Source of the DNA: Pararhodobacter oceanensis
GTDB lineage: Bacteria > Pseudomonadota > Alphaproteobacteria > Rhodobacterales > Rhodobacteraceae
Length of the DNA: 64,000 bases
Direction: 5' to 3'
Assembly (NCBI RefSeq): GCF_003076755.1
Contig: NZ_QDKM01000004.1
Span: 124,001 to 188,000, forward strand
This document shows positions 44,129 through 52,662 of this stretch, piece by piece (the first letter of the stretch is position 1; each line of letters begins with the position of its first letter). Both the position numbers and the translations under genes were made by a program. The notes beneath the pieces were generated by a model that saw only the letters and a program-made list of their open reading frames with translations, did not search any database and was not told where the DNA came from.

Positions 44129-44896
44129 ATGACATCTTCACGCAACACAACGCTTGTCGGCTTTTTGATTTTGGGTTTGCTTTTGCTAGTTTGGGAGTTT
44201 CTGCCTCCTGCCCTCGGGGTGCCGAAATTCATCATTCCTACTGTCTCTGATATGGTTCTAGAGTTGGGCCGGATGTATCGTCGCGAGCATGTTATTGCCA
44301 ACACTCTATCCACGGCGTGGTTTACGCTGTTGGGGTTCTTGATTGGATCGACATTGGGTGCGACGATCGGTTATCTTCTTGGTTTTTCGCGTTTTTGGGA
44401 GAAGGTTCTCTCGCCGTATATTCTGGCTTTGCAGATCGCACCGAAAGTGGCATTTGCGCCTCTCTTTATAATTTGGTTCGGCTATAACTCGATCCCAAAA
44501 ATGCTGGTCGCAGTTCTGATCGTGTTTTTTCCGGTATTGGTGAATGTATTAGCGGCGATGAAGACTGTGGACCGCGATATGGTCAATCTGGCGCGCGCCT
44601 ATTCAATGAGCCGTTGGCAGATATTCATTAAAGTTGAATTCCCGTCGACACTGCCCAATCTGATGGCTGGCTTGCGCATTGCCACAACTTTGGCTGTTAT
44701 TGGTGTCGTAGTAGGGGAAATGGTCGGCGGTAATACTGGCCTCGGGTTCTTAATTACCTACGGTGGCGGTCAGGCGAATGCAGCGATGGTGTTTAATTCG
44801 ATCGTGCTGCTGACGCTTATCGGAATTCTATTATACACCGTATTGGCTGCACTCGAAGAGCGGCTGCTGCATTATATCCCGAAAAAAGACCACTGA
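44129..44896 (+). CDS. ABC transporter permease (taurine/nitrate type)
   Basis: 255 residues with six membrane segments. The EAA loop is in MVNLARAYSMSRWQIFIKVE. It is preceded by an unusual 158 bp gap with a stem-loop. Its AT-rich codon use matches the binding protein gene but not the rest of the operon. Confidence 0.9.
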   Translation: MTSSRNTTLVGFLILGLLLLVWEFLPPALGVPKFIIPTVSDMVLELGRMYRREHVIANTLSTAWFTLLGFLIGSTLGATIGYLLGFSRFWEKVLSPYILALQIAPKVAFAPLFIIWFGYNSIPKMLVAVLIVFFPVLVNVLAAMKTVDRDMVNLARAYSMSRWQIFIKVEFPSTLPNLMAGLRIATTLAVIGVVVGEMVGGNTGLGFLITYGGGQANAAMVFNSIVLLTLIGILLYTVLAALEERLLHYIPKKDH

Positions 44897-44971
44897 TCCC
44901 GAATTAGTTTCAGACAGGGCGCGGCGCAGGCTAGGTCGGCACCGCGCACCCCATCCAAAAGGAGCCAGATC

Positions 44972-46012
44972 ATGACGGCCATCGACAAAAAAGCCCTGAT
45001 CGAAGAGCGGGTGAACTCCGGCCTGTTGGGCCATTGGTATCCGGTCGCGAAATCGGTCGAAGTGAAGACCTCGCGCCCGCATGGCGTCAAGGCCTTGGGC
45101 CAGAAGCTGGTGCTTTGGCGCGGGGCCGATGGATCGCTGAAATGTATCGAGGATTTCTGCCCCCATCGCGGCGCGCCGCTGTCTTTGGGCGAGGTTCACG
45201 AGGGCAATATCGGCTGCCGCTATCACGGTGTGGTGGTCGATGGCGAAGGCGTGGTGGTGCGGGTGCCGGCGATGCCGGAATGCGCGCTGGAAGGCCGCAA
45301 GGCGGTGAAATCCTTTCATGTCACCGAGCATTCGGATGCGGTGTTTGTCTATATCCCCTCGCTCTCACGGCCCGAGCCGCCGGAACTGGTGCTGCCCGAT
45401 GAGTTGACCAGCGACGCGTGGACCGGCTTCCTCTGCACCGCGGTCTGGGAGACCAACTACCGCTATGCGATCGACAATCTCGCCGATCCGATGCACGGCT
45501 GTTATCTGCACTCGGAAAGCTTCACGCTGGCTTACGGATCGAAACAGGATCTGATGCGGCTGGATAAGACCGAGCACGGGTTCCATATCACCCGTGTGGG
45601 GCAGGTGGGTGATAATTTCGACTGGACGGATTTTGTCTTTCACCCCGGCACGATGTTCTGCTTTCTGGACATCCCCTATCCGCCTGCCGCCGGTCCCGGG
45701 GGTAATATGCGGATTGTCGGCTATGCGACGCCGGTGGATGAGACGACCTGCAAGGTGTTCTTCTGGCGGATGCGCAAGGTCGAGGGGCTGGCGCGGGCAT
45801 CGTGGCGGTTCCTCTACCGTGCGGCCTTGGAGAACAACCACTGGAATGTGCTTGAGCAGGACCGGGTGATGCTGGAGGGCATGCCCGATGACGCGCGGCG
45901 ACGCGAGATGCTCTATCAGCATGACATCGGGGTCAGCCGCGTGCGCCAAATCCTCACCCGTGAGGCCAAGCAGCAGATCGAGGCGGAACTGGCGCAGGTG
46001 GCGGCAGAGTGA
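44972..46012 (+). CDS. Rieske non-heme iron oxygenase, alpha subunit
   Basis: 346 residues. The Rieske centre is Cys63-x-His65 (CPHRGAP) and Cys82-x2-His85 (CRYHG). The mononuclear iron site is Asp172, His175, His180 in NLADPMHGCYLH. The size matches the single-component vanillate-demethylase/phthalate-type oxygenases, which hydroxylate or demethylate aromatic or cyclic compounds and need electrons from a reductase. No ferredoxin-reductase of the usual VanB/OphA2 type is present; a flavoprotein reductase and a flavodoxin are encoded downstream. The strong AAGGAG ribosome binding site is at 44961. Confidence 0.92.
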   Translation: MTAIDKKALIEERVNSGLLGHWYPVAKSVEVKTSRPHGVKALGQKLVLWRGADGSLKCIEDFCPHRGAPLSLGEVHEGNIGCRYHGVVVDGEGVVVRVPAMPECALEGRKAVKSFHVTEHSDAVFVYIPSLSRPEPPELVLPDELTSDAWTGFLCTAVWETNYRYAIDNLADPMHGCYLHSESFTLAYGSKQDLMRLDKTEHGFHITRVGQVGDNFDWTDFVFHPGTMFCFLDIPYPPAAGPGGNMRIVGYATPVDETTCKVFFWRMRKVEGLARASWRFLYRAALENNHWNVLEQDRVMLEGMPDDARRREMLYQHDIGVSRVRQILTREAKQQIEAELAQVAAE

Positions 46013-46746
46013 TGCTGGAGGGGCGGCGCATATTGGTGACCGGCGCGGCGCGCGGTTTGGGCCGCGCGATTGCCGAGGCCTGCGCGGCGCAGGGCGCGCA
46101 GCTGGTGCTGGCGGATATCGACAGCGCAGGCGTGCAAGCCACTGCCGAGGCTTTGGGCGCGCGGGCCGAGACGGTTGATCTGGGTGATCCTGATAGCATT
46201 GAGGCTTTGGGCGAGGCGTTGGGCGAGGCCGGTGCGTTACACGGGTTGATCAACTGCGCGGCACTGGCGACGAATGTCGGCGGCATGGGGTTCGAGGATA
46301 TCGAGCTGGAGTTGTGGGACCGCGTGCAGCGGATCAATGTGCGCGGCACTTGGTTGATGACGCGGGCCTGCGCGCCGCTGCTGCGCGCCAGCGGCTCGGG
46401 GCGGGTGGTCAATGTGGCCTCGGACACCGCGCTTTGGGGCGCGCCGAAGCTGCTGTCCTATACCGCCTCCAAGGGCGCGGTGATGGCGATGACCCGGAGT
46501 TTGGCGCGCGAATTGGGCCCGGACCGTGTTGGCGTCACCTGTATCGCGCCGGGGATTTTGACCACCGAAAGCACCGAATATGTTCCCGAAGCGCGACACC
46601 GGCTTTATCAGGACGGCAGCGCCGTGGGTGGGCCGCAATCGGCCGAGGATGTGGCGGGAACGGCGGCGTTTCTGGTCTCGGAGGCGGCCTTGACGCTGAC
46701 CGGACAGGTGTTGCCGGTCAACAATGGCTATGTGTTTGTGACATGA
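46012..46746 (+). CDS. Short-chain dehydrogenase/reductase
   Basis: 244 residues. The Rossmann motif is TGAARGLG (10-17) and the catalytic set is Ser137, Tyr150, Lys154 (SYTASKGA). Asp36 after the second strand (LADID) suggests NAD+. It starts on the base where the oxygenase stop ends and overlaps the hydrolase by 4 bp. It probably oxidises the alcohol or dihydrodiol product of the oxygenase. Confidence 0.9.
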   Translation: MLEGRRILVTGAARGLGRAIAEACAAQGAQLVLADIDSAGVQATAEALGARAETVDLGDPDSIEALGEALGEAGALHGLINCAALATNVGGMGFEDIELELWDRVQRINVRGTWLMTRACAPLLRASGSGRVVNVASDTALWGAPKLLSYTASKGAVMAMTRSLARELGPDRVGVTCIAPGILTTESTEYVPEARHRLYQDGSAVGGPQSAEDVAGTAAFLVSEAALTLTGQVLPVNNGYVFVT

Positions 46747-47588
46747 GCGGGCGCGATCATATCACCGAGGGGATCGGCTGGCGTGAGCATGCGGGCGATG
46801 GGCCGGTGCTCATGGCGCTGCACGGGATCGGCTCGGAGGCGCGGGCGTTTGATGCGCTGGCCGCGCATTTGCCGGGCTGGCGGGTGATCGCTTGGGAGGC
46901 GCCGGGGTATGGGCCCTCGACACCTTTGGATAAGGCATGGCCGGTGGCGGCTGATTACGCGGCGGCGGCGCTGCGGTTGATGGATGCGCTGGAATTGGAG
47001 CGCGTGCATCTTCTCGGGCATTCGCTGGGCACATTGATTGGCGCGGCGCTGGCCCGCGCGCATCCCGAGCGGCTGGACAGCCTGACTTTGGCGTCTTGTG
47101 CGCAGGGCGGCGGGGCTGCGGCGGGGGGCGTTTTGCCTGATGCGCAGGCGGCGCGACTTGAGGATCTGGAACGGCAGGGCGCCGAGGCTTTCGCCGCCAG
47201 CCGCGCCGCGCGGTTGATCTATGCGCCCGAAGACAACGCCGATCTGGTGGCGAATGTCGCGCAGGGCATGGGCAAGGTGAAAATGCCCGGTTACGGGCAG
47301 GCGGTGCGAATGCTCGCCTCGGGCGATCTGGCGGCGGATTGCGCGGCGCTGACCGTGCCGACTTCGGTGATCGTCGGTGCCGAGGATGTGGTGACGCCGC
47401 CGGTGCAATCCTTTCGCGCCCATGAGGCGCTGCCGGTGGCGGTGCGCGGCGCGCTTAGTCTTGTGCCCGCGACCGGCCATGCGCTGCACCAACAGGCGCC
47501 ACAGGCTTTGGCGGCGGCGATCTTGCGGCTGCAGGGCGAGCGGACATTATCCGCGCGGTGGGCCAGTGACCAAGGAGGAGAGCTATGA
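46743..47588 (+). CDS. Alpha/beta hydrolase
   Basis: 281 residues. The nucleophile elbow GHSLG places Ser94; Asp lies in GAEDVVTPP and His in TGHALHQ. The oxyanion region is HGIGSEAR. It is related to meta-cleavage-product hydrolases and esterases. The start is ATG 46743, overlapping the SDR stop by 4 bp; it overlaps the reductase gene by 4 bp. Confidence 0.88.
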   Translation: MSGRDHITEGIGWREHAGDGPVLMALHGIGSEARAFDALAAHLPGWRVIAWEAPGYGPSTPLDKAWPVAADYAAAALRLMDALELERVHLLGHSLGTLIGAALARAHPERLDSLTLASCAQGGGAAAGGVLPDAQAARLEDLERQGAEAFAASRAARLIYAPEDNADLVANVAQGMGKVKMPGYGQAVRMLASGDLAADCAALTVPTSVIVGAEDVVTPPVQSFRAHEALPVAVRGALSLVPATGHALHQQAPQALAAAILRLQGERTLSARWASDQGGEL

Positions 47589-48781
47589 CCAGCATTGCGA
47601 TTGTCGGCGCCGGTCCCTCGGGCTGCTATACCGCGCAGGCGCTGGCCAAGGCGCTGCCCGATGCGCGGATTGATCTGATCGACCGGCTGCCGGTGCCTTA
47701 CGGGCTGATCCGCTATGGTGTGGCGCCCGATCATCAGGGCACGAAAGCGGTGATCCGGCAGTTCGAGCGGCTGTTCACCCGCAATGATGTGGCGTTTTTC
47801 GGCAATGTCACGCTGGGCGCGGATCTGACGCTGGAGGACCTGCGCGCGAGCCATGAAGCGGTGGTTCTGGCGACCGGATTGCACACGGACCGGCGGCTGG
47901 GGATTGCCGGTGAGGATCTGCCGGGGGTGATCGGCTCGGGCGTGGTGACGCGGGGCTGGAACGATTATCCCGACGCTGAGCGCCCGCAGATCGGACCGCG
48001 GGTGGTGATTGTGGGCAATGGCAATGTGGCGGTGGACCTGCTGCGGATCTTGGCGAAAGCACCTGCGGAATTCGACGGCTCGGACTTTGCGCCCGAGAGT
48101 GGCGCGGCGCTGATGGCGGCTGGCGTGACGCGGATTGATGTGGTCGGGCGCTCTGGCGCGGGGATGGCGAAATTCGATCCGGTGATGCTGCGCGAGTTGG
48201 GGCGGTTGGCGCAGGCGAGCTTGCATGTGCATGGCGCGACCGGTGAGGGCAAGGTGATCGAAGCCCTGCAGGCGATTGACGTCCATAGGCCGGAAGGGGC
48301 CACGCGCGAGGTGCATTTTCATTTCGGCTGGACGCCCGAGGACATCGAGGGCAGGGCGTGCGTTGAGGCCGTGCGGTTTCGTGCCAGCAATGGTGAGGGC
48401 GCGTTGCACCTGCCTTGCGACACCGTGCTCACCGCGATCGGGTTTGACGGCGAGACTGCGCAGGCGGATGGCGACGGGCGGATTGCCGAGGGGCTTTATG
48501 CCACCGGCTGGTATCGGCGTGGGCCGCGCGGCACGATCCCTGAAAACCGCGCCGATGCGCAGGCGGTGGCGGCACGGATTGCCGCCGATCTGGCGCAGGC
48601 GACCAGCGATAAACCCGGCCGTGCGGCACTGACCGCAGGCCTGCCCGAGGCGGTGGGCTATGACGGTTGGCGGCGGATCGACGCCGCCGAATGCGCCGCT
48701 TGCCCGCCGGACCGCGCCCGCCGCAAGATTGCCACACGCGCGGAAATGCTCACCCTTGCCCGCCAGTCAGAGGACAGATGA
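47585..48781 (+). CDS. Adrenodoxin-reductase-like FAD/NADP oxidoreductase
   Basis: 398 residues, FprA/adrenodoxin reductase family. The FAD motif is VGAGPSGCYTA, followed by YGLIRYGVAPDH; the NADP motif is VGNGNVAVDLLRIL; GWYRRGPRGTIPENRADA near the C-terminus is a family signature. Such enzymes pass electrons from NADPH to ferredoxin or flavodoxin. It is coupled by overlap to the flavodoxin gene (48781), so the pair looks like an electron-supply module for the oxygenase. Confidence 0.9.
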   Translation: MTSIAIVGAGPSGCYTAQALAKALPDARIDLIDRLPVPYGLIRYGVAPDHQGTKAVIRQFERLFTRNDVAFFGNVTLGADLTLEDLRASHEAVVLATGLHTDRRLGIAGEDLPGVIGSGVVTRGWNDYPDAERPQIGPRVVIVGNGNVAVDLLRILAKAPAEFDGSDFAPESGAALMAAGVTRIDVVGRSGAGMAKFDPVMLRELGRLAQASLHVHGATGEGKVIEALQAIDVHRPEGATREVHFHFGWTPEDIEGRACVEAVRFRASNGEGALHLPCDTVLTAIGFDGETAQADGDGRIAEGLYATGWYRRGPRGTIPENRADAQAVAARIAADLAQATSDKPGRAALTAGLPEAVGYDGWRRIDAAECAACPPDRARRKIATRAEMLTLARQSEDR

Positions 48782-49227
48782 TGCAGATACATATTCTTTA
48801 CGGCACCGAAACCGGCAATGCCGAAATGCTCGCCGAGGACATCTCGGACCACCTGTCGGAGCATGCGCCCGAGGTGACCAATCTTGAGGATTTCGACCCC
48901 GCTGATTTCGACACGGGCACGTTTTATCTTGTGGTAACATCGACTTACGGCGACGGCGAATTGCCCGCCTCGGCGCAGCCCTTTGCCGAGAAAATGGCGT
49001 CGCAGGCGCCCGACCTGAGCGGCATCCGCTTTGCGGTGTTTGGCATGGGCGACAGCGAATATCCCGAGACCTTCAATTTCGGCGGCAAGCGGTTGGAAGA
49101 GATGCTGACCGGTGCGGGCGCGGAACTGGTCGGTGAGCGGGTGACGCATGACGCCTCGGGCAGCGATATGGCCGATGATCTGGCGCTGCCCTGGGTAGAT
49201 GCGCTGCTCGCCGAAGGGGTCGCGTGA
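48781..49227 (+). CDS. Short-chain flavodoxin (MioC-like)
   Basis: 148 residues. The phosphate loop YGTETGNAEMLA binds FMN phosphate; TSTYGDGELP and FGMGDSEYPETFN are the two FMN-contacting loops. It resembles MioC and the flavodoxin domain of sulfite reductase. An ATG at 48778 is also possible. Expected role: electron carrier between the FprA-like reductase and the Rieske oxygenase. Confidence 0.88.
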   Translation: MQIHILYGTETGNAEMLAEDISDHLSEHAPEVTNLEDFDPADFDTGTFYLVVTSTYGDGELPASAQPFAEKMASQAPDLSGIRFAVFGMGDSEYPETFNFGGKRLEEMLTGAGAELVGERVTHDASGSDMADDLALPWVDALLAEGVA

Positions 49228-49826
49228 TGGACGCCGCCGCGGTCCGCCGCGCGCTCTCGGCGCCGTGGAAACATGGCGAGGCGGTGGACCTGCGCGGCAT
49301 CCATCTGCGCGAGCGGCTCGATCTCTCGGGGTTGGCGCTCTGCGGGGTGGATTTCTCGGGCGCGGTCTTCGAGGCGGGGCTCGACGCACGCTATGCGCGG
49401 TTTGACGGGCTGGCGTGGTTCAAGGACGTGCGGTTTTGCGCCGACGCCACATTTGCGGGCGCCAGTTTCCTCAATGACGCGCGGTTTGATGCGGCGGCGT
49501 TCAAGGCACAGGCCGGGTTCTCGGGCGCCGAATTTCGCGGTGTCGCCGGGTTTCGCCGCGCGCGGTTTGGCGGTGCGGCGGCGTTTGACAATGTGACCTG
49601 CTATGGCAATGCCGATTTCGCCGATGCGCAGTTTGACGGCGCCGCGAGTTTCCACGGGGCGGAATTTCTGGGCGGGTTTTGGGGCGCCGATACGATGCTG
49701 CCCGCGGGGGCGGATTTTGACGAGACGCAGGTGCATGGCCGCCTCTGGCTGCGCGGCGCGCGGCGGGGGAATATCGCCTTGGCGGAAAAGGATTTCAGCC
49801 TAGTGTTTGGCTATACATGGGCCTGA
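49227..49826 (+). CDS. Pentapeptide-repeat protein
   Basis: 199 residues with A(D/N)LxF-type repeats from about residue 25 to 165 (for example LDLSGLALCGVDFSGAVF, ADATFAGASFLNDARFDAA, ADFADAQFDGAASFHGAEF in shorter pieces). It should fold as a right-handed quadrilateral beta helix. It is the last gene of the operon, and its start overlaps the flavodoxin stop. Its role is unknown; in other systems such proteins mimic DNA or bind large enzymes. Confidence 0.85.
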   Translation: MDAAAVRRALSAPWKHGEAVDLRGIHLRERLDLSGLALCGVDFSGAVFEAGLDARYARFDGLAWFKDVRFCADATFAGASFLNDARFDAAAFKAQAGFSGAEFRGVAGFRRARFGGAAAFDNVTCYGNADFADAQFDGAASFHGAEFLGGFWGADTMLPAGADFDETQVHGRLWLRGARRGNIALAEKDFSLVFGYTWA

Positions 49827-49909
49827 CGCGCGGCAGCATTTGCCGCTCGGCCCTGCGGGGTCCCGTGCCGGTGCCTGCGGGGTTTTGCGTTGCGGGGCGG
49901 TGAAATCGC

Positions 49910-49938
49910 TTGACAGAACTACATCCCTAGTTTTAATC
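49910..49938 (+). promoter_or_regulatory. Promoter of the ArsR gene
   Basis: TTGACA (49910-49915), 17-base spacer, TTAATC (49933-49938), with the ATG at 49946, so the transcript may start at or next to the start codon. No Shine-Dalgarno sequence is present. The spacer carries ATCCCTA-GTTT (49923-49933), whose inverse AAACTTAGGGAT occurs just before the permease start (50320-50331); this could be the regulator's target. Confidence 0.55.
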
Positions 49939-49945
49939 ATACCCC

Positions 49946-50257
49946 ATGAAACATTCAAATGTCGCCCTTGCACTGGCCGCTCTTGGCCATGATACCCGCC
50001 TTTCGATTTTCCGCCTGCTGGTGCGGGCGGGGAATGACGGGTTGATAATCGGCGAGATCGGGCAGCATCTGGATATGGCGCCTTCGACGCTGGCCTATCA
50101 CCTGAAAACGCTGGTCGATGCCGGGCTTGTGACGCAGGAGCGGCAGGGGCGGCAAATCCTCACCCGTGTGGATTTTGCGGTCATGCACCAGACGGTGGCC
50201 TTTCTGACCGCAGAATGTTGCACCGGCGTGACGCTGACGCAGAAGGATGCGGCCTGA
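49946..50257 (+). CDS. ArsR/SmtB family regulator
   Basis: 103 residues, winged HTH (MAPSTLAYHLKTLVDAGLVTQE as MAPSTLAYHLKTLVDAGLV). A Cys pair near the C-terminus (ECCTGV) could bind As(III) or another thiophilic metal; the classical ELCVCD motif of ArsR is absent. Probably leaderless, as the promoter -10 box ends 7 bp before the ATG. It is followed by a membrane permease that it probably represses. Confidence 0.88.
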   Translation: MKHSNVALALAALGHDTRLSIFRLLVRAGNDGLIIGEIGQHLDMAPSTLAYHLKTLVDAGLVTQERQGRQILTRVDFAVMHQTVAFLTAECCTGVTLTQKDAA

Positions 50258-50337
50258 CCCTCGCAGAGGCGGCGTCTTATGCAGGCGTTGAATGGATAAC
50301 CTCGGCTTAATATAACCACAAACTTAGGGATTTCGCG

Positions 50338-51390
50338 ATGTCAGATGCCTCTCTCACCCCCCGCTCACGGGCCAGCGCTCTGGGCCATCATCTATGGGCC
50401 AAGGAAAAGGTCTGGCTGGCCTCGGCGGCGCTGCTGGCGGCGCTTTTGGTCTTTGCGCCGGAACTGGGCGTCAGCTCGGCCGGATTTGTCGTGCAGAACC
50501 TGCTCAATGTGGCGCCGTTTCTGGCGCTCTCGGTCGGGATCGCCGCCTATGCGGGGGCCAGCGGCGCCGACGGGTTGATCGCGCGGGCCTTCACCGGCGC
50601 ACCGGCAATGATGATCCTGATCGCGGCGCTGATGGGTGGGCTGTCGCCGTTTTGCTCTTGCGGGGTGATCCCGCTGATCGCCGCGCTTTTGGCGATGGGC
50701 GTGCCGCTCTCGGCGGTCATGGCCTTCTGGCTGGCCTCGCCGGTGATGGACCCGTCGATGTTCGTGTTGACCACCGGCGTTCTGGGATTCGAGTTCGCGG
50801 TGGCGAAAACGCTGGCCGCGGTGGGGCTGGGCGTGTTGGGCGGGACGCTGGTGCATCTGCTGTCACGCTCGGGCGCTTTGTCTGATCCCTTGCGGGAGGG
50901 CGTCGGCAATGGCGGCTGTGGCGGGGCGAAAGTGCGGAATGCGCAGCCGGTGGTCTGGCGGTTCTGGCAGGACGGTGCGCGGGTGGAGAAATTTATCCGC
51001 GAGGCGATCAAGACCACGCTGTTTCTGGCCAAATGGTTGACGCTGGCGTTCCTGCTGGAAAGCCTGATGCTGGCATTCGTGCCCGCGGAACTGGTCGCCA
51101 GCGCGCTTGGTGGCACCGGAATTGTGCCGATCGGGATCGCCACGCTGGTCGGCGTGCCCGCCTATCTGAACGGCTATGCCGCCTTGCCGCTGGTCGGCGG
51201 GTTGATGTCGCAGGGCATGGCGCCGGGGGCGGGACTGGCGTTTCTGGTCGCCGGGGGCGTCAGCTCCTTGCCCGCCGCGATTGCTGTCTGGGCGCTGGTC
51301 AAACGCGAGGTGTTCCTGCTGTATCTTGGCATTGCGTTGGCGGGTTCTTTTGCCATCGGTTTGTTGTTCCAGCTCTGGATGGCGCTGTAA
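50338..51390 (+). CDS. ArsP-like permease (DUF318)
   Basis: 350 residues with about eight to ten membrane segments. The SPFCSCGVIPLIAALL block with two cysteines is the ArsP signature for export of trivalent organoarsenicals; a second half has TLVGVPAYLNGYAALPL. A cytoplasmic loop with GGCGGAK lies between the halves. It is preceded by an ArsR gene with shared operator-like sequences. Substrate: organoarsenicals or another soft metal(loid) by family inference. Confidence 0.88.
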   Translation: MSDASLTPRSRASALGHHLWAKEKVWLASAALLAALLVFAPELGVSSAGFVVQNLLNVAPFLALSVGIAAYAGASGADGLIARAFTGAPAMMILIAALMGGLSPFCSCGVIPLIAALLAMGVPLSAVMAFWLASPVMDPSMFVLTTGVLGFEFAVAKTLAAVGLGVLGGTLVHLLSRSGALSDPLREGVGNGGCGGAKVRNAQPVVWRFWQDGARVEKFIREAIKTTLFLAKWLTLAFLLESLMLAFVPAELVASALGGTGIVPIGIATLVGVPAYLNGYAALPLVGGLMSQGMAPGAGLAFLVAGGVSSLPAAIAVWALVKREVFLLYLGIALAGSFAIGLLFQLWMAL

Positions 51391-51581
51391 GCAGGTGTAT
51401 CACGGCGGCGGGGGGCAGGGTTTGACCTGTCTCCCGTTGTGCGTATCGGACTGGTAAGGCATTGAATGCAGTCGCAAATCCCGCTGGTTTGTTGACGCAT
51501 CCCCCGCGCGCTTTAAGTCACTTTGCAGGATCGGCGGCGCCGCGTGCTGGCCCGCCAGAGTGATGCAAAAGGAGCCCAGCG

Positions 51582-52340
51582 ATGCCATTGAACGCGACCC
51601 AATCCGAGCTTTGCGACACCAACACCAACGATTTTTCGGACCTGCGGGCGGTGATCATTAACACCTCGCTCAAACGCGCCGAGGCGGAGTCGCATACCAA
51701 ACTTCTGCTCTCGGTGGCGGGCGAGATCATGACGCGCAACAAGGTCAGTGTCGAGGTGATCCACGCCGCCGCGCATCAGATTGCTTACGGCGTGCAGCCC
51801 GATATGACCGAGCATGGCTGGGAGCGTGACGACTGGCCGGCGCTTTGGCAAAAGATCAAAGCCGCCGATATCCTGATCATCGGCACGCCGATCTGGCTGG
51901 GCGAGGAAAGCTCGATCTGCCGGCTGGTGATCGAGCGGCTGTATGCCATGTCCGGCCTGTTGAACGACAAGGGCCAGAGTGTGTTTTACGGCAAGACCGG
52001 CGGCGCGGTGGTGACCGGCAATGAGGACGGGGTCAAACATTGCGCGATGACCATCCTCTATGCGCTTGGCCATCTGGGCTATACGATCCCGCCGCAGGCC
52101 GATTGCGGCTGGATCGGCGAGGCCGGGCCGGGCCCGTCTTATGGCGATGAGATCGAGGGTGGTCCGGCGGGGTTCGACAATGAGTTCACCCAGCGCAATG
52201 CGACGATCATGACCTGGAATCTGATGCATATGGCACGGATGCTGAAGGATGCGGGCGGGCTGCCGAACCATGGCAACGACCGCAATGCCTGGCAGGCGGG
52301 CTGCCGGTTTGATTATGAGAACCCCGAGCATCGGGTGTGA
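51582..52340 (+). CDS. Flavodoxin-fold NAD(P)H reductase
   Basis: 252 residues, flavodoxin-like/NADPH-dependent FMN reductase family. The FMN loop is INTSLKRAEAESHT; GTPIWLGEESS and GAVVTGNEDGVKHC are FMN-contacting motifs. AAAAGGAG upstream supports the ATG. It lies 191 bp after the ArsP-like gene and may be independent of it. A role in reducing quinones or metal(loid)s is possible. Confidence 0.85.
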   Translation: MPLNATQSELCDTNTNDFSDLRAVIINTSLKRAEAESHTKLLLSVAGEIMTRNKVSVEVIHAAAHQIAYGVQPDMTEHGWERDDWPALWQKIKAADILIIGTPIWLGEESSICRLVIERLYAMSGLLNDKGQSVFYGKTGGAVVTGNEDGVKHCAMTILYALGHLGYTIPPQADCGWIGEAGPGPSYGDEIEGGPAGFDNEFTQRNATIMTWNLMHMARMLKDAGGLPNHGNDRNAWQAGCRFDYENPEHRV

Positions 52341-52662
52341 GACGGGGCGCAGTCATTGGTTGGCGAAGTCGGTGACGCGCGGGCCGGTGGTATTCCGGGT
52401 GCGACGAATGGGCAGGGGCCTCGGGGATATTCAGCGCCGAGCGGGTGGACGCCAGGCCGGATGTAAGCGCGGCGGGGCATTGTGAAGCTGGCGGGGGCGT
52501 CCTAGAAGGCTTGAGGTGAGCGCTGCCGACAAGGCGAAACCGCTCGCCCGCCGATCCCGGCCCTGTTCCTCTATGCGGCTGCCGCCCCGATCCAGCGGGC
52601 GCCCCGCCAGTCTTCTCACCCTATGCCATGTCTAACCTATGCCATGTCCAAGAGGTCCAAAG
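52341..52662. other. Gap without recognised gene
   Basis: 322 bp between the flavodoxin-fold gene and the gamma-glutamyltransferase gene. No persuasive reading frame, hairpin or promoter was seen; the sequence is GC-rich with no repeat seen elsewhere in the window. Confidence 0.5.

Noticed and set aside
49840-49890. Possible terminator after the Rieske operon
   Set aside because: The GGGGTTTTG end is suggestive, but only a 4 bp stem can be formed and the upstream arm is not convincing.
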